Positions 33,051 through 41,297 of a stretch of 42,387 bases of DNA are shown here, piece by piece. The notes beneath the pieces were generated by a model that was not told where the DNA came from, did not search any database, and was given only the letters and a program-made list of their open reading frames with translations. Made by a program: the position numbers and the translations under genes. Each line of letters opens with the position of its first letter. Within the stretch, counting starts at the first letter, position 1. Source of the DNA: an uncultured Chlorobiota bacterium (GTDB lineage: Bacteria > Bacteroidota > Bacteroidia > Bacteroidales > JAADGE01); contig CAMZKL010000039.1 in assembly GCA_947311255.1 (NCBI GenBank), positions 1-42,387 of the forward strand, in the 5' to 3' direction.

Positions 33051-35483
33051 TTATACCATATTTGTTATTTTTTCAAGTTTGTAATTGTCATCGATTTGTA
33101 TAAATGCTTCTTGCGGTTTTGCAATTGCACCAATTCGTGTTTTTTCAAAAGATGCAGTTAAACCAAATAATATTTTTTCTTTTTTCAATTTATTAGCCCT
33201 TTTAATCACGCGGTATAATAATTGTCTATAATTTGAGTAAGTTTTCAAGTATTGATAGTCCAAAGCAGCAAACATTGGTATGTATGTTGTTTTGGACTTA
33301 TAGCAAATGCCCGCGGCAATTATTAATGGGTTTATTGATTTTTGTTTTTCATTGTTAATCTTTAAAATAACAAATTCAAAATTGGATTTATTTAAAGAGT
33401 TTTTAAAAAATTTAAAAGGTAATGCAAAAAGATTTAAGTCCAAATTAGAAGATTGAACATCTAAATACAAATTGTAAATACGCTTAAGTTCTTCCTCACT
33501 AACATTATTTTTATATTCGACAGTATAAAGATTATTGAATTTAAGAATATTATCTTTGAAATGTTTTCTAGATTTCTTAGATAAATTATTTAAGAAATCG
33601 TCAAAATTATTCCATGTTAAATCTTCAATAATATTTGTGTCAGGAAGTGTGAAATTAATAAAACCTTGACCAAATAAATATTCTTTAATACTATCGTTCT
33701 TGTTGAAGTCTCTAATAACTATTTGAGTTGCTTTAGCTTTTGTTTTTATTTCTTGTACTTTTTCAAGCATAATATCCATAGCTTCCTTCCAATAAGGAGA
33801 GTTTTTGTCAATATATAAATGTTTACCTTCTGTTACCATAGCCCCCATTGTAATTGTTTTTGAAGTTAAATAATAAGGGTCTTCTTTCCTTTTTTCTTCA
33901 ATTTTTTTAGATACTTCTGCAGGTGCAAGCATATCATCTTTCCAAATACATTCTGTAAAAAATGTTGCTAAAACAGGCTTGTTATTATTATCAGTTATAA
34001 TAAAATAATGAAACTTCCAATTATCTCTTTTTTCAATATTATTTTTAAAAGTTTCTTCAAGAAATAATAATCCATCATAATCAAATATTCCATTATCTCC
34101 AAGAAGACTATTCCAAAGTTTTTTATCTGTATTTTTTATAGTGTACGAGTATTTTACACTTATTGTTTCAGATAATAAAGTTTTTTTTAAAAGATTTTTA
34201 TTAATACTGCCAAATTTTGGTTTTATTATGCCTTTAAAGTCTCTGTATATTTTTTCTAAACTATAGTTTTCTTCTTCTAGAACTTTAGGAAATAATTCTG
34301 TAATTGTTTCAATTAGACCTAAAATGTCATGTTTTTTTTGATTTGTTGTAATTGAAAATCTTAGTCCTGTTGATCTAACAGGAACAGCAGGGAAACAAGC
34401 TAAGTTTACAAAGTATCCACTATCCATTAGCTTTTTAGTTATGTTTTGTCCTACTCTTAGTAGTCCAACACCAATAAAAAATATTGGGGTTTCATTTTCA
34501 GTATATAATGGGAGATTGGTTTTTGCAAGAAGTTTATTACAATAATCTATATTTTCTTTTAGTTTGTTTTGAAGTTTGTATATTTCGGGACTTAAATGTA
34601 TTTTAGCTGATGCAATCCCTGCACCTATCATAGAGGGTGCTGAGGGACCTGAGAAAACAATTGAGCCTCCAACAACACTAATTCTTCTTTTTAGTTCTTT
34701 ATTAGGAAAAACAATTACTCCTCCGCCAGAACCAAAACCTTTGCTCAGAGATAATGTCATAACCATTTTTTCATGCAATTTTGTAGAAGAAAGTACCCAA
34801 CCTTTCCCATTTTTTCCCGACCAACTCATTCCGTGAGCATCGTCAATAAAAGAGTGAAAATTATGATACTTGTCAAGGAGTCTGTTGATATCATCTAGTG
34901 GAACTGTATCTCCATACATCGAATATATTCCATCAGCTAAATACCATATTTTATTGTATTTATTTAAGTTGGATTTTATATAGTCTTCAAGGATGTCCAT
35001 TCTGTTATGCCTTAAAATAATCAATTTACTACCTGCTGCTTTACAAATTTGAACAGGGTTTTGGACTGTGAAATGTACATGGTGGTCAATAATTACAAGA
35101 TCATCTTTTTCAATTAAAGATGGAAGTAGAGATAAATTTGCTAGTGTAGTAGATGGGGTTATTAAAACAGGGTAACCATATATTTCTTCCATTAAATCTT
35201 CTAAGTATCTATCTGATGCTAACGAAAGATATGGTCTTGATGAAGGGAAATAAGTGCCATAATTTTTAATAGCTTCAATTGCTCCTTGTTTTAGTTTTGG
35301 GTGATGCTCCAAATCCAAATAACTGTAGGAAGCAAAGTTTTTACAAACTCTCCCTTTTATTTGTATTGTTTTGTTGTCAATTGTTTTGTTTTCAACACTT
35401 ATGTGTCCAAGGTCTTTTTTAATACTGCTGGTTATAACTTCATCAACAGTATCTGCAATGTTAGGATGTTTAATTTTTGCCAT
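33051..35483 (-). CDS. Oxoamine-synthase-like PLP enzyme fused to GNAT-type acyltransferase
   Basis: An 810-residue two-part enzyme. Residues 1-405 match the alpha-oxoamine synthase family (serine palmitoyltransferase, KBL, BioF): FASYSYLDLEHHPK, SSRPYLSLASDRYLEDL, FIDDAHGMSWSG (Asp214, His217) and the Schiff-base lysine Lys248 in LSLSKGFGSGGG. Residues about 440-800 hold an acyltransferase region (SKKSRKHFKDNI, AAGICYKSKTTYIPMFAALDYQYLK) of GNAT/BioF2-like type. The family condenses an amino acid with an acyl-CoA, for example to make sphingolipid or sulfonolipid bases, and the fused domain could N-acylate the product. Product unknown. First gene of an operon with the STAS-like and hybrid kinase genes. 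Confidence 0.85.
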   Translation of the reverse strand: MAKIKHPNIADTVDEVITSSIKKDLGHISVENKTIDNKTIQIKGRVCKNFASYSYLDLEHHPKLKQGAIEAIKNYGTYFPSSRPYLSLASDRYLEDLMEEIYGYPVLITPSTTLANLSLLPSLIEKDDLVIIDHHVHFTVQNPVQICKAAGSKLIILRHNRMDILEDYIKSNLNKYNKIWYLADGIYSMYGDTVPLDDINRLLDKYHNFHSFIDDAHGMSWSGKNGKGWVLSSTKLHEKMVMTLSLSKGFGSGGGVIVFPNKELKRRISVVGGSIVFSGPSAPSMIGAGIASAKIHLSPEIYKLQNKLKENIDYCNKLLAKTNLPLYTENETPIFFIGVGLLRVGQNITKKLMDSGYFVNLACFPAVPVRSTGLRFSITTNQKKHDILGLIETITELFPKVLEEENYSLEKIYRDFKGIIKPKFGSINKNLLKKTLLSETISVKYSYTIKNTDKKLWNSLLGDNGIFDYDGLLFLEETFKNNIEKRDNWKFHYFIITDNNNKPVLATFFTECIWKDDMLAPAEVSKKIEEKRKEDPYYLTSKTITMGAMVTEGKHLYIDKNSPYWKEAMDIMLEKVQEIKTKAKATQIVIRDFNKNDSIKEYLFGQGFINFTLPDTNIIEDLTWNNFDDFLNNLSKKSRKHFKDNILKFNNLYTVEYKNNVSEEELKRIYNLYLDVQSSNLDLNLFALPFKFFKNSLNKSNFEFVILKINNEKQKSINPLIIAAGICYKSKTTYIPMFAALDYQYLKTYSNYRQLLYRVIKRANKLKKEKILFGLTASFEKTRIGAIAKPQEAFIQIDDNYKLEKITNMV

Positions 35484-35509
35484 GAGTTTGCTTTTTATAT
35501 TAAAAATTT

Positions 35510-35517
35510 CTAAGGTA
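35510..35517 (-). promoter_or_regulatory. Weak candidate -7 element for the PLP-fusion operon
   Basis: TACCTTAG on the minus strand matches TAnnTTTG with one mismatch, 26 nt before the start codon at 35483. Confidence 0.3.
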
Positions 35518-35681
35518 CATTTTTTTGCTTGATTTACATAACTTCCTGCATCTTTTTTATGTTTTTTTTAATTAACCTCTTTTTTAAGATTATTTTTTTA
35601 CATTTGTTTGTGATTGATGGGAGGTTGTTATGTTGTGATTTTTATATTTAGAAGTTCCCTTTAGTAAAAAATAGATTAACA

Positions 35682-36317
35682 ATGAAAAAATGTAATAAGG
35701 TAATATTATCGATAGCATATTTTCCGCCAGTTCAATATTTTGCAGCAATTTTTAATTGTGATGAAGTAATTATTGAACAAAATGAAAATTTTACAAAACA
35801 AACATACCGAAACAGATGTGAAATTTTATCGGCAAACGGAAGCCAAACTTTAAGTGTTCCGGTTGAAAAAATTTCCGGAAAAAAGCAAAAGATTAAAGAT
35901 GTGAAAATTGATTATAAAAATGATTGGCAAGGAGTTCATTTGAAAAGCTTACAAGCATCATATCTATCTTCACCTTTTTTTGAACATTATATTGATGCTT
36001 TGATGCCTTTTTTTGAAAAAAAATATACATTTTTGTTTGATTATAATTTTGAAATAATAAAAATACTGCTTAATGAATTACAAATAAAAAAAACAATTAA
36101 TTTTTCCAAAGAATATAATTCGAAATATAATTTTTATGATTATAGAAATTCAATTCATCCCAAAAAAAAATTCCAAAAAAAAGAGAAGCATTTCATTGCA
36201 AAAAACTATGTTCAAGTATTTTCTGATAAATATGACTTCTTTTCAAATTTATCAATATTGGATTTGCTTTTTAATGAAGGTCCAAATTCAGAATTATTTT
36301 TAGAATATAAGAAATGA
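35682..36317 (+). CDS. WbqC-like family protein
   Basis: A 211-residue soluble protein that matches the WbqC family: N-terminal ILSIAYFPPVQYFAAIF, then ENFTKQTYRNRCEILSANG, VPVEKISGKKQKI and WQGVHLKSLQASYLSSPFFEHY. WbqC proteins are found in polysaccharide loci and elsewhere, and no biochemical role is firmly known; glycosyl or amino-sugar chemistry has been suggested. It overlaps the downstream methyltransferase by 4 bp. Confidence 0.87.
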   Translation: MKKCNKVILSIAYFPPVQYFAAIFNCDEVIIEQNENFTKQTYRNRCEILSANGSQTLSVPVEKISGKKQKIKDVKIDYKNDWQGVHLKSLQASYLSSPFFEHYIDALMPFFEKKYTFLFDYNFEIIKILLNELQIKKTINFSKEYNSKYNFYDYRNSIHPKKKFQKKEKHFIAKNYVQVFSDKYDFFSNLSILDLLFNEGPNSELFLEYKK

Positions 36318-36895
36318 ACATAGACAAAGATTATTGGGAAGAAAGATACAAAAATGGAAGTATTGGGTGGGATATTGGTTATGTCTCTACGCCTTTGAAA
36401 GAATATTTTAACCAACTAAGGGACAGAAATATGAAAATTTTAATTCCCGGAGCTGGAAATGGATATGAAGCAGCATATCTTTATAACTTGGGTTTTAGTA
36501 ATGTTTTTTATTTGGATTATTTGCCGGAAGCAATTAAAAGTTTTAAAAAAAATAATCCTTATTTTCCTGAAAACAGAATTTTAAAAGAAGATTTTTTTGA
36601 ACATAAAGGAAAATATGATTTGATTATTGAGCTTGCATTTTTTACATCAATTATGCCAGAAAAGAGGGGAGAACTAGCAAAAAAAATGCGAGATTTATTA
36701 AAAACTGGCGGGAAATATGTAGGTTTGTTTTTTAATCATGAGTTTAAATTAAATCATCCTCCATATGGAGCAATGAAAGAAACTTACCTTGAACTTATAA
36801 AAGATTTATTTGAAGTTAAAATATTTGAAACTGCATATAATTCAATAAAACCCAGAAATGGTAGGGAGCTGTTTTTTATTTTTAAAAAGATATAA
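36314..36895 (+). CDS. TPMT-like SAM-dependent methyltransferase
   Basis: A 193-residue class I methyltransferase of the thiopurine/thiol-methyltransferase type. DYWEERYKNGSIGWDIG at 6-22 is the family N-terminus, ILIPGAGNGYEAAYL is the SAM-binding loop, and FYLDYLPEAIK carries the acidic residue after the second strand. The FFNHEFKLNHPPYG segment matches the C-terminal substrate loop. Members methylate thiols, halides or small amines; the substrate is unknown. Translationally coupled to wbqC by a 4-bp overlap. Confidence 0.88.
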   Translation: MNIDKDYWEERYKNGSIGWDIGYVSTPLKEYFNQLRDRNMKILIPGAGNGYEAAYLYNLGFSNVFYLDYLPEAIKSFKKNNPYFPENRILKEDFFEHKGKYDLIIELAFFTSIMPEKRGELAKKMRDLLKTGGKYVGLFFNHEFKLNHPPYGAMKETYLELIKDLFEVKIFETAYNSIKPRNGRELFFIFKKI

Positions 36896-36900
36896 AGGTA

Positions 36901-37464
36901 TTACTTACTTTTGAAAATCTGTTCTCTGCGTTCAATTCTTTTGTTTTTTCTTTTTTTACGCTTTCTTTTGCGTTTAATTTTTTTGAATAGATTTTGCTTT
37001 ATAAAAACATATCTTACAGAAATTCCTGACTGACTGTACCAAGTGTTTTCTCCGCCTGAGAGGTTAAATGCCGGTTTATAATCGTAAGAAATAGCAAAAC
37101 GTGCAATTGTAAATTCAATTCCTCCAATTGCACTTATACCGAAGGGAGCCTGAAATGTAGAATTGTTGTTTGTTAGATATCCTTTGTGAAATCCTGCTCC
37201 GAGATATACATTTAATCTTTTTGAAATAACAGGGTAATGTTGTTCAAGCAAAGCTGTAAGCATTAGTTCTTCTCTGAATAAACTTGATTGAAATATTGCT
37301 TCGCCTGTTGTGTGTTTTAATAATCTTTGCTGAAAAGTGATACCCCAATCTGTTCCAAGCCTAACACCTCCAGCTGTAAAATAAGATTGAGAAAAAGCAT
37401 TAATGTTTAAGAAAGCAAGAAGGACAATAAAAAGTATTTTCTTATTTGAAGAAAAATGTTGCAT
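36901..37464 (-). CDS. Small outer-membrane beta-barrel-like protein with basic tail
   Basis: The start at 37464 is chosen because it gives a signal peptide (MQHFSSNKKILFIVLLAFLN, then INAFSQ cleavage); an upstream ATG at 37530 would overlap nadD and bury the signal. The mature 161 residues have alternating amphipathic strands (LNVYLGAGFHKGYL, GISAIGGIEFTIARFAISYDY, GISVRYVF) typical of an 8-strand outer-membrane barrel. Unusually, after the last strand there is a 34-residue tail dominated by Lys and Arg (KKIKRKRKRKKRKNKR). The nadD gene ends 26 bp upstream. Function unknown. Confidence 0.7.
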   Translation of the reverse strand: MQHFSSNKKILFIVLLAFLNINAFSQSYFTAGGVRLGTDWGITFQQRLLKHTTGEAIFQSSLFREELMLTALLEQHYPVISKRLNVYLGAGFHKGYLTNNNSTFQAPFGISAIGGIEFTIARFAISYDYKPAFNLSGGENTWYSQSGISVRYVFIKQNLFKKIKRKRKRKKRKNKRIERREQIFKSK

Positions 37465-37490
37465 AAACAAATATTTTAGAACTAAACGTA

Positions 37491-38135
37491 TTATTTCTCG
37501 TAAAAGTGCATTTCTTTCAGATACTTCCATGCTTTTTCAGGAACAAAGAAGCGAATATCTTTTTTGTCTTTTAATGCCTTACGAATAAATGTTGCTGAAA
37601 TTTCCATTTGTGGAGCTTCAACAATAGAAATATTTTTAACATCTTTAAATTTAGAATCATCAAAATTAGGACGAGGATACACATAGAGCTTATGATTATC
37701 AGTTATTTGCTCTGAATTTTTCCATTTGTGGAAACTTTTTAAATTATCACTGCCCATTATTAATGAAAACTCTTTTTCTGGATATTTTTCTTTAAGATAT
37801 GTTAAAGTATCAATGGTGTAAGATGGCTTTGGCATTTTAAATTCAATATCGCAGGCATGGTATTTATTTGTTTCGCCAATTGCTTCTTTCACAAGAGCAA
37901 GTCTGTGGTAATCTTCAAGCAAACTTGCTTTTTCTTTAAACGGATTTTGCGGACTTACAACAAAGAAAATTTGTTCAAGCTCGGTAAACTCCAAAATGTA
38001 ATTTGCAATTATTAAATGTCCGTTATGAATAGGATTAAATGAACCAAAAAACAGACCAACTTTGTGTTTTTTAAATTTATCAGCATCACTGGTATCTGGT
38101 ATTAAAATATCTTTTATTGTTTTGTCTAATTCCAT
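37491..38135 (-). CDS. nadD: Nicotinate-nucleotide adenylyltransferase
   Basis: Makes nicotinate adenine dinucleotide from NaMN and ATP in NAD synthesis. The 214-residue protein has VGLFFGSFNPIHNGHL with the HxGH ATP motif (His37, His40), LIMGSDNLKSFHKW, and the C-terminal ISATFIRKALK motif. About 25 extra residues precede the usual start, but no internal ATG offers a shorter form. The outer-membrane protein gene follows after 26 bp. Confidence 0.95.
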   Translation of the reverse strand: MELDKTIKDILIPDTSDADKFKKHKVGLFFGSFNPIHNGHLIIANYILEFTELEQIFFVVSPQNPFKEKASLLEDYHRLALVKEAIGETNKYHACDIEFKMPKPSYTIDTLTYLKEKYPEKEFSLIMGSDNLKSFHKWKNSEQITDNHKLYVYPRPNFDDSKFKDVKNISIVEAPQMEISATFIRKALKDKKDIRFFVPEKAWKYLKEMHFYEK

Positions 38136-38154
38136 GTTTTAGTTTTATTGAACC

Positions 38155-38287
38155 CCCTTTAATCCGCAAATTAGGGTTTTATTGTACTAATTTACAGGCA
38201 GTTAGCCATTAATTGTTTTTACCTTAATTTTTAATAGTTAAGCCCTGACTATCAGTCCTTTTAAATATAAACTTACGGATATAAGGA
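38155..38287 (-). repeat. MITE-like repeat element, copy A (133 bp)
   Basis: The ends CCCTTTAATCCGCAAATTA and ACTTACGGATATAAGGA are imperfect inverted repeats (about 13 of 17). The reverse complement aligns with copy B at 42210-42340: the last 50 bases agree at roughly three positions in four, and ACTGATAGTCA is shared. No ORF is inside. Just beyond it, ATAATATTTTTCGGTTA (38296-38312) repeats with one change at 38328-38344, a 32-base period. Confidence 0.6.
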
Positions 38288-38383
38288 AACCAAATATAAT
38301 ATTTTTCGGTTACAACAAAGAAAAACTATAATAATTTTCGGTTATATCGTAAAAATATTATGATTTTTTAAGTTATGACAAAT

Positions 38384-38424
38384 AAAACCCGTCGGTGTAG
38401 CTCAAAGCTACACCGACGGGTTTT
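38384..38424. terminator. Perfect 19-bp hairpin, probable bidirectional terminator or dispersed palindrome
   Basis: AAAACCCGTCGGTGTAGCT (38384-38402) and its exact reverse complement (38406-38424) flank a 3-base loop. The arms are much richer in GC than the surroundings. A-runs and T-runs at the ends would allow termination either way. It lies 81 bases past the FAH-family stop, behind another hairpin. Confidence 0.65.
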
Positions 38425-38460
38425 AGTATATTTATTCCAATGTGTTAATGTACCATAAAA

Positions 38461-38495
38461 CCGCTGTCAGGTCATAAAGACGCTGACAGGGTTTT
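38461..38495 (-). terminator. Terminator-like hairpin after the FAH-family gene
   Basis: On the minus strand CCTGTCAGCGTC and GACCTGACAGCGG pair with small bulges around a TTTAT loop and are followed by TTTTA. It begins about 10 bases after the stop codon at 38505. Confidence 0.65.
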
Positions 38496-38504
38496 TACTT
38501 CTTT

Positions 38505-39113
38505 TTATTTAACTCTAAAATCAATCATCAACTTATCTTCCATATAGCCTTTTAAGTTATCGCCAATTTTAACTTCACCTACTCCAGCAGGTGTTCCCGT
38601 AAAAATTAAATCTCCAATTTTTAATGGAAAATATTGCGATACATAACTTATAAGTTTATCAACAGAAAAAATCATATCTTTTGTGTTACCGGTTTGAACA
38701 ATTTCTTCGTTAAGCTCTAATTTGAAGTTTATGTCATTGGGTAAATCTTCTTTATTTATAAAGCTATCCGACAATGGAGCAGAGTGTTGAAATGCTTTTG
38801 AAATTTCCCAAGGATGACCTTTTGCTTTGCACTGCCTTTGCAAATCACGTGCTGTAAAATCTATGCCAAGTCCTATTTCTGTATAATATCGGTGGGCAAA
38901 TCTTTCTTCAATATGTTTTCCTACACGATTTATTCTGATAACAACTTCAGTTTCATAATGAATTTCTTTTGAGAAATCGGGATAAAAAAATGGCCTGTTT
39001 TTGCTTAATATTGAAGTTTGTGGCTTCATAAAAAACATTGGCTTTTTTGGTAACGGATTGTTTAGCTCTTTGGCATGGTCGGCATAATTTCTGCCTATGC
39101 AAATTATTTTCAT
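38505..39113 (-). CDS. Fumarylacetoacetate hydrolase-family protein
   Basis: A 202-residue single-domain FAH protein, like YcgM/FAHD1. Motifs are ICIGRNYADHAKEL at 4-17, PMFFMKPQTSI, the metal-binding IHYETEVVIRI with glutamates 53 and 55 region, GLGIDFTARDLQ and FTGTPAGVGEVKIGD. FAHD1-type enzymes hydrolyse acylpyruvates or decarboxylate oxaloacetate. The substrate here is not given by context. Ends at tandem hairpins. Confidence 0.93.
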   Translation of the reverse strand: MKIICIGRNYADHAKELNNPLPKKPMFFMKPQTSILSKNRPFFYPDFSKEIHYETEVVIRINRVGKHIEERFAHRYYTEIGLGIDFTARDLQRQCKAKGHPWEISKAFQHSAPLSDSFINKEDLPNDINFKLELNEEIVQTGNTKDMIFSVDKLISYVSQYFPLKIGDLIFTGTPAGVGEVKIGDNLKGYMEDKLMIDFRVK

Positions 39114-39122
39114 ATTTTTGAA

Positions 39123-39170
39123 TTGTTGATGTGATGATTTGTTAATGTGATGATTGGTTAATGTGATTAT
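39123..39170. repeat. Three imperfect 16-bp tandem repeats
   Basis: TTGTTGATGTGATGAT, TTGTTAATGTGATGAT and TGGTTAATGTGATTAT follow one another without gaps. The third overlaps the final stop codon region of the S23-type gene (39167). Confidence 0.85.
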
Positions 39171-39514
39171 AACCGCTTATGTGTTGATGCTATGATTTTG
39201 CTTAAAACTTTTTGAATGCTGAGTAGTTTCGTTGGCAATATACCTGTATTTGGATAATTTTCTGATTTATCACATAAAATTAACCAATACTTAGTTTCAT
39301 CTGCTTCTTTTGCAGCAATTTTCAATTTATGAATAAAATCTTTTTTGCTTTGTGCATTTTGACTTTCATGTGCATTTGCACCAATTGATGTTCCAGACTT
39401 TAATAATTGACGAGCAATTACATATTTTCTTTTATCTTCTAATAATTCGCAATATTTAATAATTTCCAAAGAAAATTCAATCGACAAATCCAATACTAAA
39501 TTATTATTACCCAT
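39167..39514 (-). CDS. Four-helix-bundle protein (S23/IVS-type)
   Basis: A 115-residue all-helical protein of the family first noted as ORFs in 23S rRNA intervening sequences. Landmarks are LSIEFSLEIIKYCELL, ARQLLKSGTSIGANAHESQNA and FIHKLKIAAKEADETKYWL, which are the conserved core. Members form small pentameric bundles; biological role unclear. Here it is not in an rRNA gene but sits between FAH and exonuclease genes with short tandem repeats on both sides (39123-39170 and 39541-39601), which suggests it arrived as a small mobile unit. Confidence 0.92.
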   Translation of the reverse strand: MGNNNLVLDLSIEFSLEIIKYCELLEDKRKYVIARQLLKSGTSIGANAHESQNAQSKKDFIHKLKIAAKEADETKYWLILCDKSENYPNTGILPTKLLSIQKVLSKIIASTHKRL

Positions 39515-39540
39515 ATCAATAAGTTATTCAATTTTAAAAT

Positions 39541-39601
39541 CACCTAATCAACACATCATCTAATCACCTAATCAACACATCATCTAATCTCCTAATCACT
39601 T
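39541..39601. repeat. 24-bp tandem repeats overlapping the exonuclease stop
   Basis: CACCTAATCAACACATCATCTAAT is present twice in perfect tandem (39541-39564, 39565-39588), followed by a partial variant CTCCTAATCACTTAAT that contains the exonuclease stop codon (39596-39598). Confidence 0.85.
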
Positions 39602-40369
39602 AATCAACCCACTCTTCCTCAACTTAATTTCAGTTAAAATCTTTTTGGTATAAAGCGGGAAATCTGAATTTAGCATCCAAGTTACAAAACCTGGTTCTTT
39701 ATCTAAAATTTCTTCTACTGTTTTGCCTTTATGTTTGCTGAATAAAAATATTTCTTCTCCTTTTTTGTTATAGCCTATTCTTCCTGCAAGGTCAGCAGTT
39801 TTTTGATGGTATGATATTTTTGAAAGTTTTTCAATATCATTTTCAACATCTTCATACATTTCAATTTGCGATTTTAGAACTTCATAAGTTGCAAGTGTAT
39901 CAGCCATTGCTCCATGTGCTCCCTCAAGTTCTTTTTTACAATAAAATTTATATGCTGCCGAAAGTGTGCGTTGCTCTTTTTTATGGTAAATAACTTGTAC
40001 ATCAATAAACTTACGGTTCTTTATAGAAAAATCAACATCTGCCCTCATAAACTCTTCTGCTAAAAGCGGAATATCAAATCTATTTGAATTGTAACCTGCT
40101 AAATCACAGCCTTCTATAAATTTAGAAATTTCTTTTGCAACTTGTTTAAATGTTGGAGCATGTTTTACATCTTCATCGTAAATACCATGTATTTTTGAGG
40201 TTTCTTTTGGTATTGGAACTGTTGGGTTTATCCTATAAGTTTTTGTTTCTTCACTTTGGTTAGGATTAATTTTAAGAATTGCAATTTCAACAATTCTATC
40301 ATTTCCAACATCAATTCCTGTTGTTTCAAGATCGAAAAAAGCGATTGATTTTTTTAAATTTAGTTCCAT
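39596..40369 (-). CDS. DnaQ-like 3'-5' exonuclease (DEDDh)
   Basis: A 257-residue protein with an N-terminal DEDDh exonuclease domain (1-180): Exo I FFDLETTG with Asp13 and Glu15, Exo II GYNSNRFDIPLL, and Exo III HGAMADTLATYEVL. The C-terminal 75 residues hold FLFSKHKGKTVEEILDKEPG and FVTWMLNSDFP, the quadruplex-binding-like tail that Bacteroidota DNA polymerase III epsilon-like exonucleases carry. It probably serves in proofreading or repair. The last codons lie in a repeat shared with the neighbouring intergenic tract. Confidence 0.92.
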   Translation of the reverse strand: MELNLKKSIAFFDLETTGIDVGNDRIVEIAILKINPNQSEETKTYRINPTVPIPKETSKIHGIYDEDVKHAPTFKQVAKEISKFIEGCDLAGYNSNRFDIPLLAEEFMRADVDFSIKNRKFIDVQVIYHKKEQRTLSAAYKFYCKKELEGAHGAMADTLATYEVLKSQIEMYEDVENDIEKLSKISYHQKTADLAGRIGYNKKGEEIFLFSKHKGKTVEEILDKEPGFVTWMLNSDFPLYTKKILTEIKLRKSGLIK

Positions 40370-40583
40370 TTATTTGTTTTTAGACATAGATTTTAGATTG
40401 ATAAAAGATTGAATTAGATTGATTATAAATACACAAACCTTTCAAATAAATATAATTCAAATCCTTAAAACTAATTTAATATATTTTGAAAAACCAAAAT
40501 TAATAAAACTATGGAATGTAAAAAAAGTTAATTCTTTGATTTATTATTAAATCATTGAATTATTAAACAATTATATCATTTTT

Positions 40584-41222
40584 TTACTTCAACATATCAA
40601 TTACAATAGGTTTTAATCCACTAAAGAAAAACTCAACAGCAATTACCATAACAATTAAGCCCATAATTCTCATTAAAACATTATTGCCAGTTTCTCCTAA
40701 AAGTTTTATTATTTTTGAAGAACTAAAAAGTATTAAATAAGTAAGTAACATAACAACAAATATTGATGCTACTAAAACAATTTTCTGCGGGGTTCCAGTT
40801 GCATCTTCCATTAAAACAATTGCATTTGTAAGAGAACCAGGCCCAGCAATCATAGGAATTGCAAGTGGTGTTATTGATATATCGTTTACATATTTTTTTA
40901 CTTCACTTTCATTAACTTTAACTTTGCCTAGTCTGGCTTGTAGCATATCCATTCCCATAAGAAAGAAGATAATACCACCAACAATACGAAAACTATTTGC
41001 AGAAATTCCAAAAAACTTAAACATTAATTGTCCAATAAATGCAAATATAACAATGGTTACAAATGCTACCAAAGAAGCTTTATATGCAGTTTTTGTTCTT
41101 GCCTTTTTATCAAGACCAGAAGTCATGGTCATAAAAATAGGCATTGTTCCCAAAGGATTTATTAATGTAAAGAAAGAAGTAAATGCCAAAACTCCAAAAG
41201 TAAATAAATCGTTCATTTTCAA
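40584..41222 (-). CDS. MarC-family integral membrane protein
   Basis: A 212-residue protein with six membrane helices and the MarC/UPF0056 pattern: FFTLINPLGTMPIFMTMT near the N-terminus, IVGGIIFFLMGMDMLQ in the middle, and PLAIPMIAGPGSLTNAIVLM as the mirrored repeat. The family was once linked to multiple antibiotic resistance, but that role has been withdrawn; transport of a small metabolite is suspected. A good promoter lies at 41255-41286. Confidence 0.93.
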   Translation of the reverse strand: MKMNDLFTFGVLAFTSFFTLINPLGTMPIFMTMTSGLDKKARTKTAYKASLVAFVTIVIFAFIGQLMFKFFGISANSFRIVGGIIFFLMGMDMLQARLGKVKVNESEVKKYVNDISITPLAIPMIAGPGSLTNAIVLMEDATGTPQKIVLVASIFVVMLLTYLILFSSSKIIKLLGETGNNVLMRIMGLIVMVIAVEFFFSGLKPIVIDMLK

Positions 41223-41254
41223 TAAATTATATATTTATTTGTACTATTTTTATG

Positions 41255-41286
41255 CAAATCTATGTATAATATTTATAAACTACAAA
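41255..41286 (-). promoter_or_regulatory. Promoter of the MarC-family gene
   Basis: On the minus strand TTTG (41283-41286), a 20-nt spacer and TAGATTTG (41255-41262) completely match the Bacteroidota -33/-7 consensus, 32 nt before the start codon. Confidence 0.7.
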
Positions 41287-41297
41287 CAAGTAAAAAA

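Noticed and set aside
39541-39601. Possible CRISPR array
   Set aside because: Units follow directly on each other with no unique spacers and no cas genes are near; it is a simple tandem repeat.
40370-40583. Intergenic tract with AGATTGA-like words before the exonuclease gene
   Set aside because: The AT-rich repeats are short and irregular; no promoter pair, RNA or ORF could be supported.
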